Shown: piece after piece, positions 33,487 through 42,962 of the stretch | How the letters are laid out: the number at the start of each line of letters is the position of its first letter | How positions within the stretch are numbered: position 1 is the first letter of the stretch | From: Irineochytrium annulatum | Taxonomy: Eukaryota > Chytridiomycota > Chytridiomycetes > Chytridiales > Chytridiaceae | DNA: 42,962 bases | Direction: 5' to 3' | Assembly: GCA_027600665.1 (NCBI GenBank) | Contig: JADGJL010000101.1 | Location: 1-42,962, forward strand | Made by a program: the position numbers and the translations under genes | The notes under the pieces: model-generated | What the model was told of the DNA's origin: nothing | The model's database searches: none | Seen by the model: the letters and a program-made list of their open reading frames with translations, nothing else

Positions 33487-35037
33487 TCACGCCCTCCCGG
33501 GCAGCAGCAGCGGCATCACATCACTCAACGACAGCACGCCTTCCAGCTCCCCTTCATCGCCCACGATCCACACCCTGTGCGCCCTCGTGGCCGCCATCCT
33601 CTCTATAGCCGCGATCAGGCTGCACGAAGGCTGCACACTGAAGCTTGGCACGCGGTCGTTCCCGCCGCTCTCGATCCCCTGCCTGCTCCTCACGGACGCA
33701 AAGAACCTAAACGCCGGCTCGTACAGCCTCCTCCACCCCCCACGCGAGCTCAGGACCTCCTTCACGTCCGTCATCCCGATAGACCCCAGCAGCCTCGGGC
33801 TGGACCCGCCGGGCGAGGCGACGGACCCGGGCGCGGCGGCCGAGTCGACGATGGCGACGGACGAGATGGCGTTGTCGTGCATAACGTGGAGGGCATCGAG
33901 AACGGTGTCGGAGCCCGAGACCGAGATGACGCGGCCGCGGACGAGGCCGAGATCGCGGAGGGATCGGTCGCCGAGGTGCCAGGGGGGGTTTATCTCCTGC
34001 GGAGGGCAGCGGGCGCGAGTGAGTTTGCCAAAGCGGTCGGCGAGGAGCTGGGCGACCGAGGACTGCGAAATGACGCCAAGGAACTTGGGAGGGGCGGGCT
34101 TAAGGGTCGTCGTGGATGGGTCGGTGATGGTGGAGGCGGGGGCTTGCGGGTCGGCCGAGGTCGTGGTTGATGGGTCCGGCCTTTCCAAGACAACGATACG
34201 GTGGACATTTGAGCGGCAAAAGAGCTCGACGGCGTCGATTACGGGGGCATCGGAGTAGACCGTCAAAAGAGGGTCGCGGTGGGAGAGGTTCGTGACGAGC
34301 TTGACAGGAACGCCTTGCCTGATTCACCACAAAAACAGCTTAATACATCAACGCAGACGCAAATCTGGAGATGCAATCGATAATTACCTGTCCATCGTCG
34401 CCCTCACAACAATGTCGCTGACCTCCATCTCCGCATCCGCGTTAAAGCCGTCCTCCTCGCCCCTAACCTTATGGAACACCTTGAGCACGTAAGCCACAAG
34501 GTCCCTGTAGTCCAGCATGCCGAGGAACCCGCCGAGCTCCCTGCTGTAAACCGGGGCCGACGAGATCCTGTGCTCCGCAAGCGCCGCGCAACCTTCCTGG
34601 ACAGACAGCTCGGCGTCCAGGCAAATAGGCGGCTTCGCCGGGGCGTTCAGGAGGTCGCCGACACGGGTGGAGGAGAGCAAGGCATTCACATTGTTAAGGT
34701 TGTTGGCCTTGAAGACGCTCGGAACACCGGTGTTCGCGCTGAGGTTAATGTTCGCGGCCGTGTTGGCGGCGGTCTCCATATCGTTTGCGTCGTTCGAATA
34801 ATCGGCATTCGCGTCTTCGGTCACGGCGTTCGAGTTGTCGGTCTTGTCCCTCTCGCTCGTGATGGCTGCGTCAAGATGGATGGGCTTCTCATCGAGGGCC
34901 ATCTGGCCCGACTTGTCGAGGGCCGCCATTTGACCCGGCTTGTCGAGCGGGGTGCGGGCCGGCGACGTCGGGGACGTCACAGAGGAACGGCGCATGATGG
35001 AGGGCGGCGTGGGCGGCAGCTCGTACGCAGGATCCAT
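33487..35037 (-). CDS. Four-CBS-domain protein (Sds23/AMPK-gamma-like)
   Basis: Two exons (34388-35037, 33487-34318) give 493 aa. Four CBS units follow a Ser/Pro/Thr-rich disordered N-terminus: one in exon 1 (SVQEGCAALAEHRISSAPVY, GFLGMLDYRDLVAYVL) and three in exon 2 (VIDAVELFCRSNVHRIVVL; TVLDALHVMHDNAISSVAIV; IAAIERMAATRAHRVWIV), each ending in the typical G-h-h-S/T-h-x-D/S strand. Two Bateman pairs of this sort bind adenine nucleotides in Snf4/AMPK-gamma and occur in fungal Sds23-type regulators; which one this is cannot be decided. A further 21 codons (35162-35224, starting MVLALNWEDVEAACG) could be an extra first exon, joined in phase by a 124-nt intron, giving 514 aa. A transcript would settle the start. 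Confidence 0.85.
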
Positions 35038-35224
35038 CTTACAGGGAGTGTTGAGGAGGGTGGGTGCCGTGGGCGTGGGGAAGTGGAGGAATCCAGCGAG
35101 GTGCTGCCGCTTTTGACGAGAAGTCGAAACTCGAATCTGCTGTGAAGAGAGGATTGAATACCTCCGTCTCGGGCGTGACGCCACATGCCGCCTCGACGTC
35201 CTCCCAATTCAGGGCCAAAACCAT

Positions 35225-35928
35225 GCTGACCTGTAGTTTTGTATTTTCAATAACTGATATGCTGAAGCAAGTGGCGTATGCGAGCGTGTTCTATGACTGG
35301 TAAAAATTACTCCGTGATAATAAGGATGAAGGATAATGTTGATAAGGATTAAGAAACATGAACCACATACTGTTCACGAATGTTGGGAAATTAGTTGTCA
35401 GTCCGATGCGTCCTACGTCATGGTAAACGCCACCGAACCAACCATGGTCCTGAACGACGCCCCAGGGTCGTCGAGCTTCGCGACATCGCGGCCCCAAGCC
35501 GATGGATGCGCATGACAGGGAACCACCGGAGTTGCAAAGGGGTTCTTGCACCGAGCGAAGCTCCCTGGAGCTGAGCGCTCAGCACGCCAGTCCAAGGCCA
35601 CCTCTGACGTTAGTTAGGGGTACTTGATCGCGGCCCTGGCCGCTCTCTCGGCGGGTCCGTCTACTCTGATCGGTGTATGGGACGCTTGGGGGCGAGGGTC
35701 GGGGTGCTTGACATGCAGCTTGATTCTCCTCTCCGAGCTCTGAGCTTGGCGGCCACGGCCAGGGTCAGATGCCGGGGTCCGCCCTAGCGATAATGATCGG
35801 TCCACTTCCCAGCTTGCGGACCCTTCGATCGCTCGGATTATAAGGCCACCTCCATCGCTCCCACCAATACCACATCCTCTCTTCCATCCACCCTTCCATC
35901 CGCCTAACCCCCCGCAACAACTCGCACC
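35225..35928. promoter_or_regulatory. Divergent promoter region with TATA-like box
   Basis: About 700 bp between the CBS-domain gene (-) and the repeat-protein gene (+). GGATTATAAGGCC at 35835-35847 lies about 85 bp before the plus-strand ATG and is followed by a CT-rich leader. A minus ORF (35614-36243) across this region is not supported. Confidence 0.4.
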
Positions 35929-37922
35929 ATGGAAATTACCCCCTCCGCCACTGCGACCGCGTCCGCCTTCGCATGCGCGACCACGTTCCCGTACTCGGCC
36001 GCGGCCAACACCGCATTCTCGTTCACCGTCGCCGACGCGGCCCGGATCCAAACGGCCAACGGGCAGCTGAGGCGTCGCGGCGGAAGCGGCTACGCGACGA
36101 TAGATGGCAACGTCTACTTGGCCGATTACACAAATATCCCCTCGAAGCCGACCGTCACGATGACCCTCGACAGCTCCTTTACAGGGATGCACTACGTGAG
36201 TGACTTTATTATTCTCACTGGCGTTTTGTGTTGATGAACGCAATCGTGATTGTTAACCTTCCTTCAAATCAACAGAGGTACCGCTACAACAGCGCCGAGG
36301 ACCCGGCTGAGATCTATATCGCGGGTGACAATACTCTGGCCGTCGTCGGCATCCTCCCCACTTAGTAAGTTCTTTGATAGCCCCCTCGTTTTCCGTCTGT
36401 GCCAAACATCTAACACTCGTTTACTTGAAAAAGCTGCGCGTACGCCGACTACGACGCCACCGCCACCTTTTCGACCTACCCGACCGCGACCCCGGCGGGC
36501 CTCGGCAGGCGCGGCGGCTTCGTTGGCAAGCCCATCCCCATGTGGATCGACGAGAGCTGGAACCTCGAGTTTGAGTACACTAACCTCGCGGCCCCGCCGG
36601 CGCCGACGGGCTCGGTTTCTGTCTCGGTTTCCGAGTCGGCGTCGGCGTCGGTATCGGCCACGGTCCCCACGGTGTCGGCCTCCGTCTCTGCCTCGGTCTC
36701 GGAGTCGGTGCCAGTTTCCGCTACGGTCCCCACGGTGTCGGCCTCCGTTTCTGAGTCGGTCTCGGCGTCGGTGTCGGTCTCGGCCACCGTCCCTACCGTG
36801 TCGGCCTCGGTTTCCGAGTCGGTCTCGGCATCGGTGTCGGTTTCCGCCACGGTCCCCACGGTGTCGGCCTCCGTTTCTGAGTCGGTCTCGGCGTCGGTGT
36901 CGGTCTCGGCCACGGTCCCTACAGTGTCCGCCTCCGTGTCTGCCTCGGTTTCAGAGTCGCTGTCGGTTTCCGCCACGGTCCCGACGGTGTCGGCCTCCGT
37001 GTCTGCCTCGGTTTCAGAATCGTTGTCGGTTTCCGCCACGGTCCCCACGGTGTCGGCCTCTGTGTCTGCCTCGGTCTCAGAGTCGCTTTCGGTTTCGGCC
37101 ACGGTCCCCACGGTGTCGGCCTCCGTGTCTGCATCTGTTTCAGAGTCGATATCGGTTTCGGCCACGGTCCCCACGGTGTCGGCTTCGGTCTCCGAGTCAG
37201 CTTCGGTGTCCGCCTCAGTGTCGGCCTCGGGCGTCACGGTGTCGGCCACGGTTTCCGAGTCGGCCTCGGCGTCGGCTTCAGTGTCGGCCTCGGTCCCCAC
37301 GGTGTCGGCCACGGTTTCCGAGTCGGCGTCGGCGTCGGTCTCTGCGTCGGCTACCGTTCCCACGGTGTCGGCCTCGGTTTCCGAGTCGGTCTCAGCGTCG
37401 GCCTCCGTATCAGCCTCGGTCCCTACGGTGTCCGCCTCTGCATCGGTATCGGCATCTGCCTCTGTCTCTGCATCGGCTACGGTCCCGACGGTGTCGGCCT
37501 CGGTTTCGGAGTCGGCCTCGGTGTCGGCCTCGGTGTCGGCCTCTGGCGTCACGGTGTCGGCTACGATTTCCGAGTCGGCGTCGGCGTCTGCCTCGGTGTC
37601 GGCATCAGTCCCTACGGTGTCTGCCTCTGCCTCGGTGTCGGCATCTGCCTCGGTCTCTGCATCGGCCACGGTCCCAACGGTGTCGGCCACGATTTCCGAG
37701 TCGGCCTCTGCATCGGCATCGGCATCGGCCACGGTCCCCACGGTGTCTGCCTCAGTTTCCGAGTCGGTCTCGGCGTCGGCCTTGGTGTCGGCCTCGGTCC
37801 CGACGGTGTCGGCCTCAGTGACTGCCTCGGTCTCAGAATCGGCGTCTGCCTCGCTTTCGGCGTCGGCCTCGGTCACCGCGTCCGCATCGGCTTCGGCGTC
37901 GACCACGGCAAGTGCCCCGTAG
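35929..37922 (+). CDS. Large Ser/Val/Ala repeat protein, probably surface-associated
   Basis: Three exons (35929-36195, 36276-36364, 36434-37922) join in phase to 614 aa. Residues 1 to about 177 form a compact, aromatic-rich domain ([56 protein letters not shown]) that I do not recognise. The remaining 437 residues are imperfect repeats of about 21 aa built on [19 protein letters not shown]. The composition is like fungal wall or adhesin stalks, where Ser/Thr are O-glycosylated. However, the N-terminus ([14 protein letters not shown]) lacks a hydrophobic signal core and the C-terminus ends ASTTASAP without a GPI signal, so export is unproven. The TATA-like box and CT-rich leader point to this ATG. 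The minus strand of the repeat is also open but is a codon-bias shadow. Confidence 0.75.
36612..37915 (+). repeat. In-frame degenerate 63-bp minisatellite with higher-order units
   Basis: The first nine units are 63 bp (21 codons), each with the landmark GTCCC[CT]AC[GAC]GTGTC encoding VPTVS. Later units vary in length. A larger block containing GVTVSAT[VI][10 protein letters not shown] occurs twice (about 37180-37320 and 37480-37620), showing duplication of groups of units. Neighbouring units in the first half are the most alike, as expected from unequal exchange. Confidence 0.85.
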
Positions 37923-39105
37923 GCGTTGGGCATAGTGTTAGTTATGGCGGGCTGCCGGGAGCTACAGGATGTGATGAAAGCGGAACTCGGTCAGTTGGGC
38001 GGATGATGTCTTGGTTGGCGGTTTTAGCGCACGTGGCGGCTTTATTTATTAGGATGCTTGTTTTTGGGCTTGTTCTTTTATTATCTTTGCTTGTCGCACT
38101 GCGGGCGTTGGTTTACGCTGCTTCCTATCTTTGTAGTTTTGAGCTTTATTCGGACGCTTTTGATGGTCATGCGAGGGTTTAGAAAGCTGTTCTTACCTTT
38201 TATTCTATCGTCACTATTCGACTTTGTCGTGTCGGGTTTTGTTTGTTATCCAGTTTACCACCATTTTTATTTATAATTATCGAGTCTCGGATATTTGAGC
38301 TCGGAACTACTTCTCCGCCGTGGATATACTACTTGGAGTATTTTATAATTTCACTGCTCGACTGTGTTTACCTCTGTTCGTTATTCATTTCGTATATCTT
38401 GTTAGTCAGGAAAATCCGAGCGCTGTTAGCTTGCGTGCCTGAACATAATAATACAAGAACGTTTTGCCTGTCAATGCAGCAAATACAGTCTACGAGTCTG
38501 TCTACATAAATCAACATGATATTGAAAGTTGAAGCTTACTGTACTAGGAGGCGCGCCCGTGCACTGCTCCGATCAAAGAATCTCCGGCTTTACGCAGCTT
38601 TCGACGGTGAGCTCACCGAGAAACCTAATCCTAACATCACACAATTCGAGTTGGTAAGTCGAGCCTTGATCTACGTCCTGAGACCAAAGCGTCTCAGCGA
38701 CTTTCCTGCTTTCTCAATCGCCGGAAACAATCAAGATTTAACACCCATATGAGGACATGAGGCAAAACGATATATTAAAAACGAGAGAAATAAGGAAAGC
38801 AATAAAGTCATAACCAACAAAAAAAAATCATATTAATCAAGGAAGATGATGGAGAGGAATTGAACAAAAGTGTCCTTGATACAACGCGCCGTGAAGACAC
38901 GGAACGATACAAAAAGAGATGCAATAACCAAAATATCCAAACAAGTGATTCTGATGAGAGTGAATGTGTAACGAAAGCCGAGGTCGACTTGATTGTTGAA
39001 AGCGAAGATATTCACGAAGAAAAAGCTTCTCTTCTCTCCAAAGGGCAAATAAGGGACGCAAAGACAACGAAAATCCCGAACACGCCAAAACCGATGAGCT
39101 CGCAT
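37923..39105. other. AT-rich 3' region, no gene seen
   Basis: Lies between the repeat-protein stop and the NLR-ankyrin stop. It is AT-rich with many T runs. ORFs at 38058-38509 and 38837-39109 have hydrophobic but non-specific translations, as is common in AT-rich DNA. ORF 38516-38752 is unrecognised. Confidence 0.5.
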
Positions 39106-42100
39106 TCAATCCCCCTTCTTCCGTCTCCTCAATATCTCGCTAATCTCCGCAATCGCGCCTTGCTCCACCTTCCCGGCCATGGCAGCGACCTTCCACATGG
39201 ATCCCTGCATCCCCAGCCGCGCCCCTCTCTCCGCCAGCACCCTCACGGCTTCAACAAACCCATGGCTGGCCGCCAGATGCAGTGGTGTCTTTCCGCTTCC
39301 GCCTTCTGTCGACGCCCCCGCCTCCAGTAACACCCTTAGATGCCCTACTCTCCCTCGAACCGCCGCAGACCCGACGGGCGTCCGACGCCGAGAGTCCGGC
39401 AGATTTAAATTCGCGCCGAGTGTCACTAGGCATCGTAACGGACCGGGTTCATCATCGGGGAGCATGACGGCCAGGTGAACGGCCGCGATACCGTGCGTGG
39501 CGGCAACGTGGTCGAGGTCTGCGCCGTACCTCGCGAGGAGGGTCATCATATCGGACCTGGCGTGGCGGACGGCGGCGTGGAGCAAGGGCAGCGCACCTTC
39601 GGAGTCTGCGGCGGACGCGGGGCTGGTCGCGTCCGGCCACGGAGTTAGCTCCGGGTTTGATATCGACAAATAACCCTCTGGCTGTCCCTCAAGCAAAAGC
39701 TCCAACAATGCCAATGACCCCGATCGAATAGCAAGATGCAGGGCCGTATCCCCCGTCATCGAATTCCTTCTTAATGCCGACGCGCCCGCATCTAAACACG
39801 CCCTTGCCATCTGCATGTTGGACGCCATGCACGCCAGATGCAAAGCCGTGTTCCCGCCCGCGTCGACCTCCTCTACGGGCGCGGCCCATTCCGTTAGCGC
39901 CCTCACCATCGCCTCATTCGCGAGCGCGACGGCCAGGTGCAGCGCCGGGAGGCCCTGGTGATCCCGCACATGGACGTTAGATCCGCACTGCCGTAGCGCG
40001 ACGGCCGTGGCGACGTGCCCGTTTCTGACGGCCAAATGCAGTGGCGTGGACCCGTCGGACGCTAGCTGTGGGTTGCGAGCAGCCCCGCCCCGCAGGAGCG
40101 CGCGTGCGCAGCCCGTCTGGCCACCGGCGGCCGCGATATGGAGGCTCGTTGCGAGAGTGCCCGATTCTGGTTCCGAGGCGTCGGCGCCGTGCCGAAGGAG
40201 GAGGCGAACGAGGGGCAAATTGCCATACGTGACAGCGAGGAAGATAGGCGTCCGGCTCTCGGCGTCCTTGCTATCCACGTCGGCGCCGGAGGCAAGGAGG
40301 AGGGATGCGGTGTCGCAATCACCACCGATAGCGGCCAGGTGGAGCGGGGTGATGCCCTCAAGAGGATCTGCGGGTGACCAGCCTTGGTCGAGGAGGGCGC
40401 CGACAAGCCGGGGTGGGCCGACCCAACTAACGGTGAAGAGGAGCCGCGGACCGGCGTGGCGGAGGGAGTCGAAGAAGGCATGTCGGGAGGGGAGATCGGG
40501 CGTCGCGATCCAGTCAAGTACTACATTTCTCACACACCGTGGGACCGCCAACCGCGCGTCGAGTGGCTGCACCGAGTTGGGTTGTGACAAATCGGCCAGC
40601 GAGACCATGTCAACGAGCCCCATGCACTTGAGCCTCTTTAAACACACATTCACTCTGCTAACAATCGTCTTCGCCGTTTCCCTATCCCTCGGCTTCGTCA
40701 TCCTCGCGGCTGGATGCACCCCATCGTCCGGCGGGATCGGGCTCATGCACCCCTCTAACGAGTCATCCAACTTCAACAACTCCGCCGCAATGTCCCACAA
40801 CCGCTTCACCGAGAACGGCCTCGCGTCCATCAACGCGCATAGCGCTAAAACGGTCCAACACGGAAAGTCGAGGCTCGTGTTCAGAATGACGTGGTTGAGG
40901 GCTAGCGTTAGCAAAGGATCCCCTCCGTCCGCACCCAGCGCCTTCGGGTCCTTCACGGCTGCGAGAAACGCGCGCGTTGATCCCAGTTCCGAGACGTCCC
41001 ACTTCATCAGACCCGTCGCGAGGAAAAGCTTGCGGAAGTGGGGGCCCACGGAGCGGGCTAGGTCCGCGCACTCCTGCGGCGTCGCGGATTTGAGGCTCTC
41101 GTTGACGACCCTTGCGCACTCGTCGTCCGTCAAGGGTGAGATGTAGATAGCGGAATGCGGGATGTCGTGCAGGCGGGATCGGGCGAGCTTGGTGTCGGAG
41201 TCATCGCCGTCGACGAGAAGCAGGAAGGGGCTCCCGGCCTTATGAGCGTCAAGAATCTCGACAACGGTTGGCCACGTGTCGTCGTTCACGCGCTCGATCA
41301 CGAACGTCGGGTGCACGCCCTGGAGGATGTCGGACGCACCAGAAGCGCTGACGACCGTCGCGACCGATGCGGCGTCACCGGTCGGCACGCGCACGTCGTC
41401 CACGACGGCGGGCTCCACGGCTTCGACGGCGCTATCGGCTTTGCTGGCTCGCCGTCGCCGACCTTCCCCCGTCCCGTCTGGGAAGATGTACTCCTCGATC
41501 TTCCCCCAACATAATGAAGGCGCCTTTGCCGTCACGGCGCGTCCCTCCTCCATCATCGCCCCGCTCCCACTTCTTGACCGTGCTTCTAGAACTACTCCCG
41601 CTAGCGTCTCAACTGACGACGAAGACGACACCGGCAGCGACTGGCCGCCCGCGGCCGCGTCAACGCCGATGACAACAGTCTCCGTCGACCCCGCGACCGG
41701 CTCCCCCCTCGACACCGTCTGCGCAACCCTGCTAACAAGATCCCCAAACCCAACCTCCTGCACCCAGATCTCATCCTCCTCCCCGTCCTCTCCAACCCCA
41801 CTCTCCTTATCGTTGCACCCGACGACGACATGCCTCGCAAACTCCCGGTACGAGATCTCGAGCGCGTTGAGGCTGCTGGCGTCGAGCCACTCAACCCAGG
41901 GGTCACCGCGACGCGCAAGGTGGTCGGCCACGATGACGGCTTTTGAGACACCCGTGATGAGGGATATAGAATAGGAGGTGGTAAGGCAAGTGGTGATAGT
42001 GGGGCGGGGCGGGGGAAGGCGAGTCGTTAAGGGGATGTTAGGCGAGAGGCGCGGGGTTAGCTTTGTTATGCGAAGGGGGCGGACGCGGCTTCAAATGAAG

Positions 42101-42682
42101 GATTAGCTTAGCAGAGAGAACAGAATGAAGGTATACCGATTTAGGCAGCTCTTTAGCTCCCTTAATGAGTCAACGGGGCGTTTGGGGACCTCGATGGATG
42201 TTCGGTTCTCCCCTGTGAGGATGAAAAATTAGTCCCTAAACCCACAAGACCTGGTTCAAGCAAGGATCCCAACCTGGAGAGAACTCCTTTTCGTCGCTGA
42301 CGGGGTTCTGATTGAACCTGACAGTAATGCGCGGCAGACCCGCCCTTTTCTCCGACAGCGATGTCATCGACAGCGACGCCGCGGACAAAGTCGGTGAAGG
42401 TCTGGCTAGCGAGCCCACATGCGTATGCGCGGGCTGCACCTCTCTCCGCGCGTCCTTCCCCAGTCCATCGTCCCCAAGAGACCCTCTCCTCGCGCTCGCA
42501 GCATGGTCCTCCTTCCCGATCGGATTCTCCCGGCCGTCGACCTTCTCCCTCTCTACAACGCCTGTGGTATCGACGCCGCTGTCGCAGAGAGACGGCTCCC
42601 GCATGATCTCCCGCATGATTGGGCTCGGCATCAGCACCAGGTCGTCCCCGGTCGCCGGCGCGGGGAGAGATTGCACATGCAT
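39106..42682 (-). CDS. NLR-like STAND protein with C-terminal ankyrin repeats
   Basis: Exons 42251-42682, 42137-42207 and 39106-42088 join in phase to 1,161 aa; the first intron has a good ACTAAT branch point. Residues 1-144 are Ser-rich and unrecognised. An NB-ARC-like NTPase follows: ISLITGVSKAVIVADHLARR where the P-loop should be, WVEWLDASS, a disordered insert of about 160 residues, Walker B FLLLVDGDD (41205-41231), SAIYISPLTDDECARVV, then a helical ARC/winged-helix part (DFPCWTVLALCALMDARPFS). From about residue 722 to 1,155 there are about twelve ankyrin repeats (ITPLHLAAIGGDCDTASLLL, STPLHLAVRNGHVATAV, NTALHLACMASNMQMARACL). Fungal STAND proteins of this layout act in non-self recognition and regulated cell death. 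The P-loop lacks the usual GxGK[ST], so nucleotide binding is doubtful. The 5' exons are less certain than exon 3. Confidence 0.75.
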
Positions 42683-42962
42683 GGCTGATGGCTGGAAGGG
42701 CTACTGAGACCACCAGCCCGCTGTGTCACCGGCCGGTGCTGACGTCTGCTGACACGCCGGGCGGGTCCGAGGTCGACGTAACGCTCTGGGGCTGGCAAGA
42801 GCGCGGTGGTCGAGGCAGCGATGGAGTAGAGCGAGATCGGCTAAAGAGGATTGGCGAGCTTGGCCTCCACTGTGGATACCTTTTTGGCGCGAACTTTCTT
42901 CGCCCCGAGACGATCGTTCGTTGATGCCGATGAACGACGACGGGGTGGAGGGGGGTAGCGAG
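42683..42962. other. Upstream flank of NLR-like gene to window edge
   Basis: GC-rich sequence presumed to hold the 5' region of the NLR-like gene. A plus ORF (42619-42924) shows no family features. No gene is called. Confidence 0.4.

Noticed and set aside
35614..36243. 209-codon minus ORF over the repeat-protein promoter and first exon
   Set aside because: Gly/Arg-rich shadow of GC-rich sequence, opposite a well-supported spliced gene.
36250..37821. 523-codon Arg/Pro-rich plus frame over the same repeats
   Set aside because: Another shadow of the repeat. It starts inside an intron and lacks any non-repeat domain.
36476..37933. 485-codon open frame on the minus strand rich in Asp/Glu/Thr
   Set aside because: It is the antisense of the Ser/Val/Ala minisatellite. 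The TCG/GTC codon bias of the plus strand leaves no stops on the reverse, and the true exons on plus join in phase with proper splice sites.
39251..41672. Many plus-strand ORFs (for example 40007-41146) opposite the ankyrin gene
   Set aside because: They mirror the GC-rich ankyrin exon. The minus frame has unmistakable ankyrin repeats over its whole length.
42785..42829. P-loop-like SGAGKSAVVEAAME on the plus strand
   Set aside because: It is bracketed by stops (TAA a few bases before, TAG directly after) with no coding sequence around it. Probably chance, although it was tempting as the missing Walker A of the nearby NLR, which is on the other strand.
1..42962. CRISPR array, prophage or bacterial operon
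   Set aside because: No spaced short repeats, no Shine-Dalgarno-led gene runs; genes carry spliceosomal introns throughout.

Overview
The window looks like a nuclear contig from a fungus, most likely an early-diverging zoosporic (chytrid-type) lineage. The genes are dense, moderately GC-rich and split by many short GT-AG introns (mostly 35-65 nt, some with a visible CTAAT/CTAAC-like branch point). The gene set is eukaryotic and fungal: lariat debranching enzyme, Vps8, Coq3, Listerin, GGPP synthase, pyruvate kinase, a GPI-anchored Ser/Thr-rich wall protein and a repetitive Ser/Val/Ala-rich protein. The chytrid placement is an inference; no species can be named from sequence alone. I saw no rRNA, tRNA, CRISPR array or complete transposon.

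Layout. 1-3.8 kb is accessory and partly degenerate: an AT-hook protein fragment, a convergent gene resembling a 2OG-Fe(II) dioxygenase, a zinc-ribbon-like ORF with an apparent frameshift, and an unrecognised ORF pair. 4.2-8.1 kb holds a tight divergent pair, DBR1 (-) and a six-exon kelch gene (+), with 60 bp between start codons. 9.0-10.9 kb is a pyruvate-kinase homologue with changed catalytic residues. 11.6-12.1 kb is a GPI-anchored wall protein. 13.0-26.5 kb is a minus-strand run of VPS8 (CORVET), COQ3 (ubiquinone) and LTN1/Listerin (ribosome quality control). 26.5-28 kb holds only weak small-gene candidates. 28-31 kb is a broken ankyrin-type gene. 31.7-35.2 kb has GGPP synthase (+) convergent with a four-CBS-domain gene (-). 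35.9-37.9 kb is a repetitive, probably surface-associated protein. 39.1-42.7 kb is an NLR-like (STAND/NB-ARC-like) protein with about twelve ankyrin repeats.

Genes in common. Most are independent housekeeping genes, not a pathway cluster. The accessory parts of most interest are the NLR-ankyrin protein, whose P-loop looks collapsed and whose NTPase region carries a long disordered insert; the pyruvate-kinase homologue that has lost a metal-binding Asp; the kelch gene in which every intron sits at the same position of a repeat; and the large repeat protein. Gene models for DBR1, kelch, PK, VPS8, COQ3, GGPPS, the CBS protein and the repeat protein were spliced by hand and stay in frame to a stop codon. 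LTN1 is resolved only at its two ends. The NLR 5' end is a consistent but unproven model.
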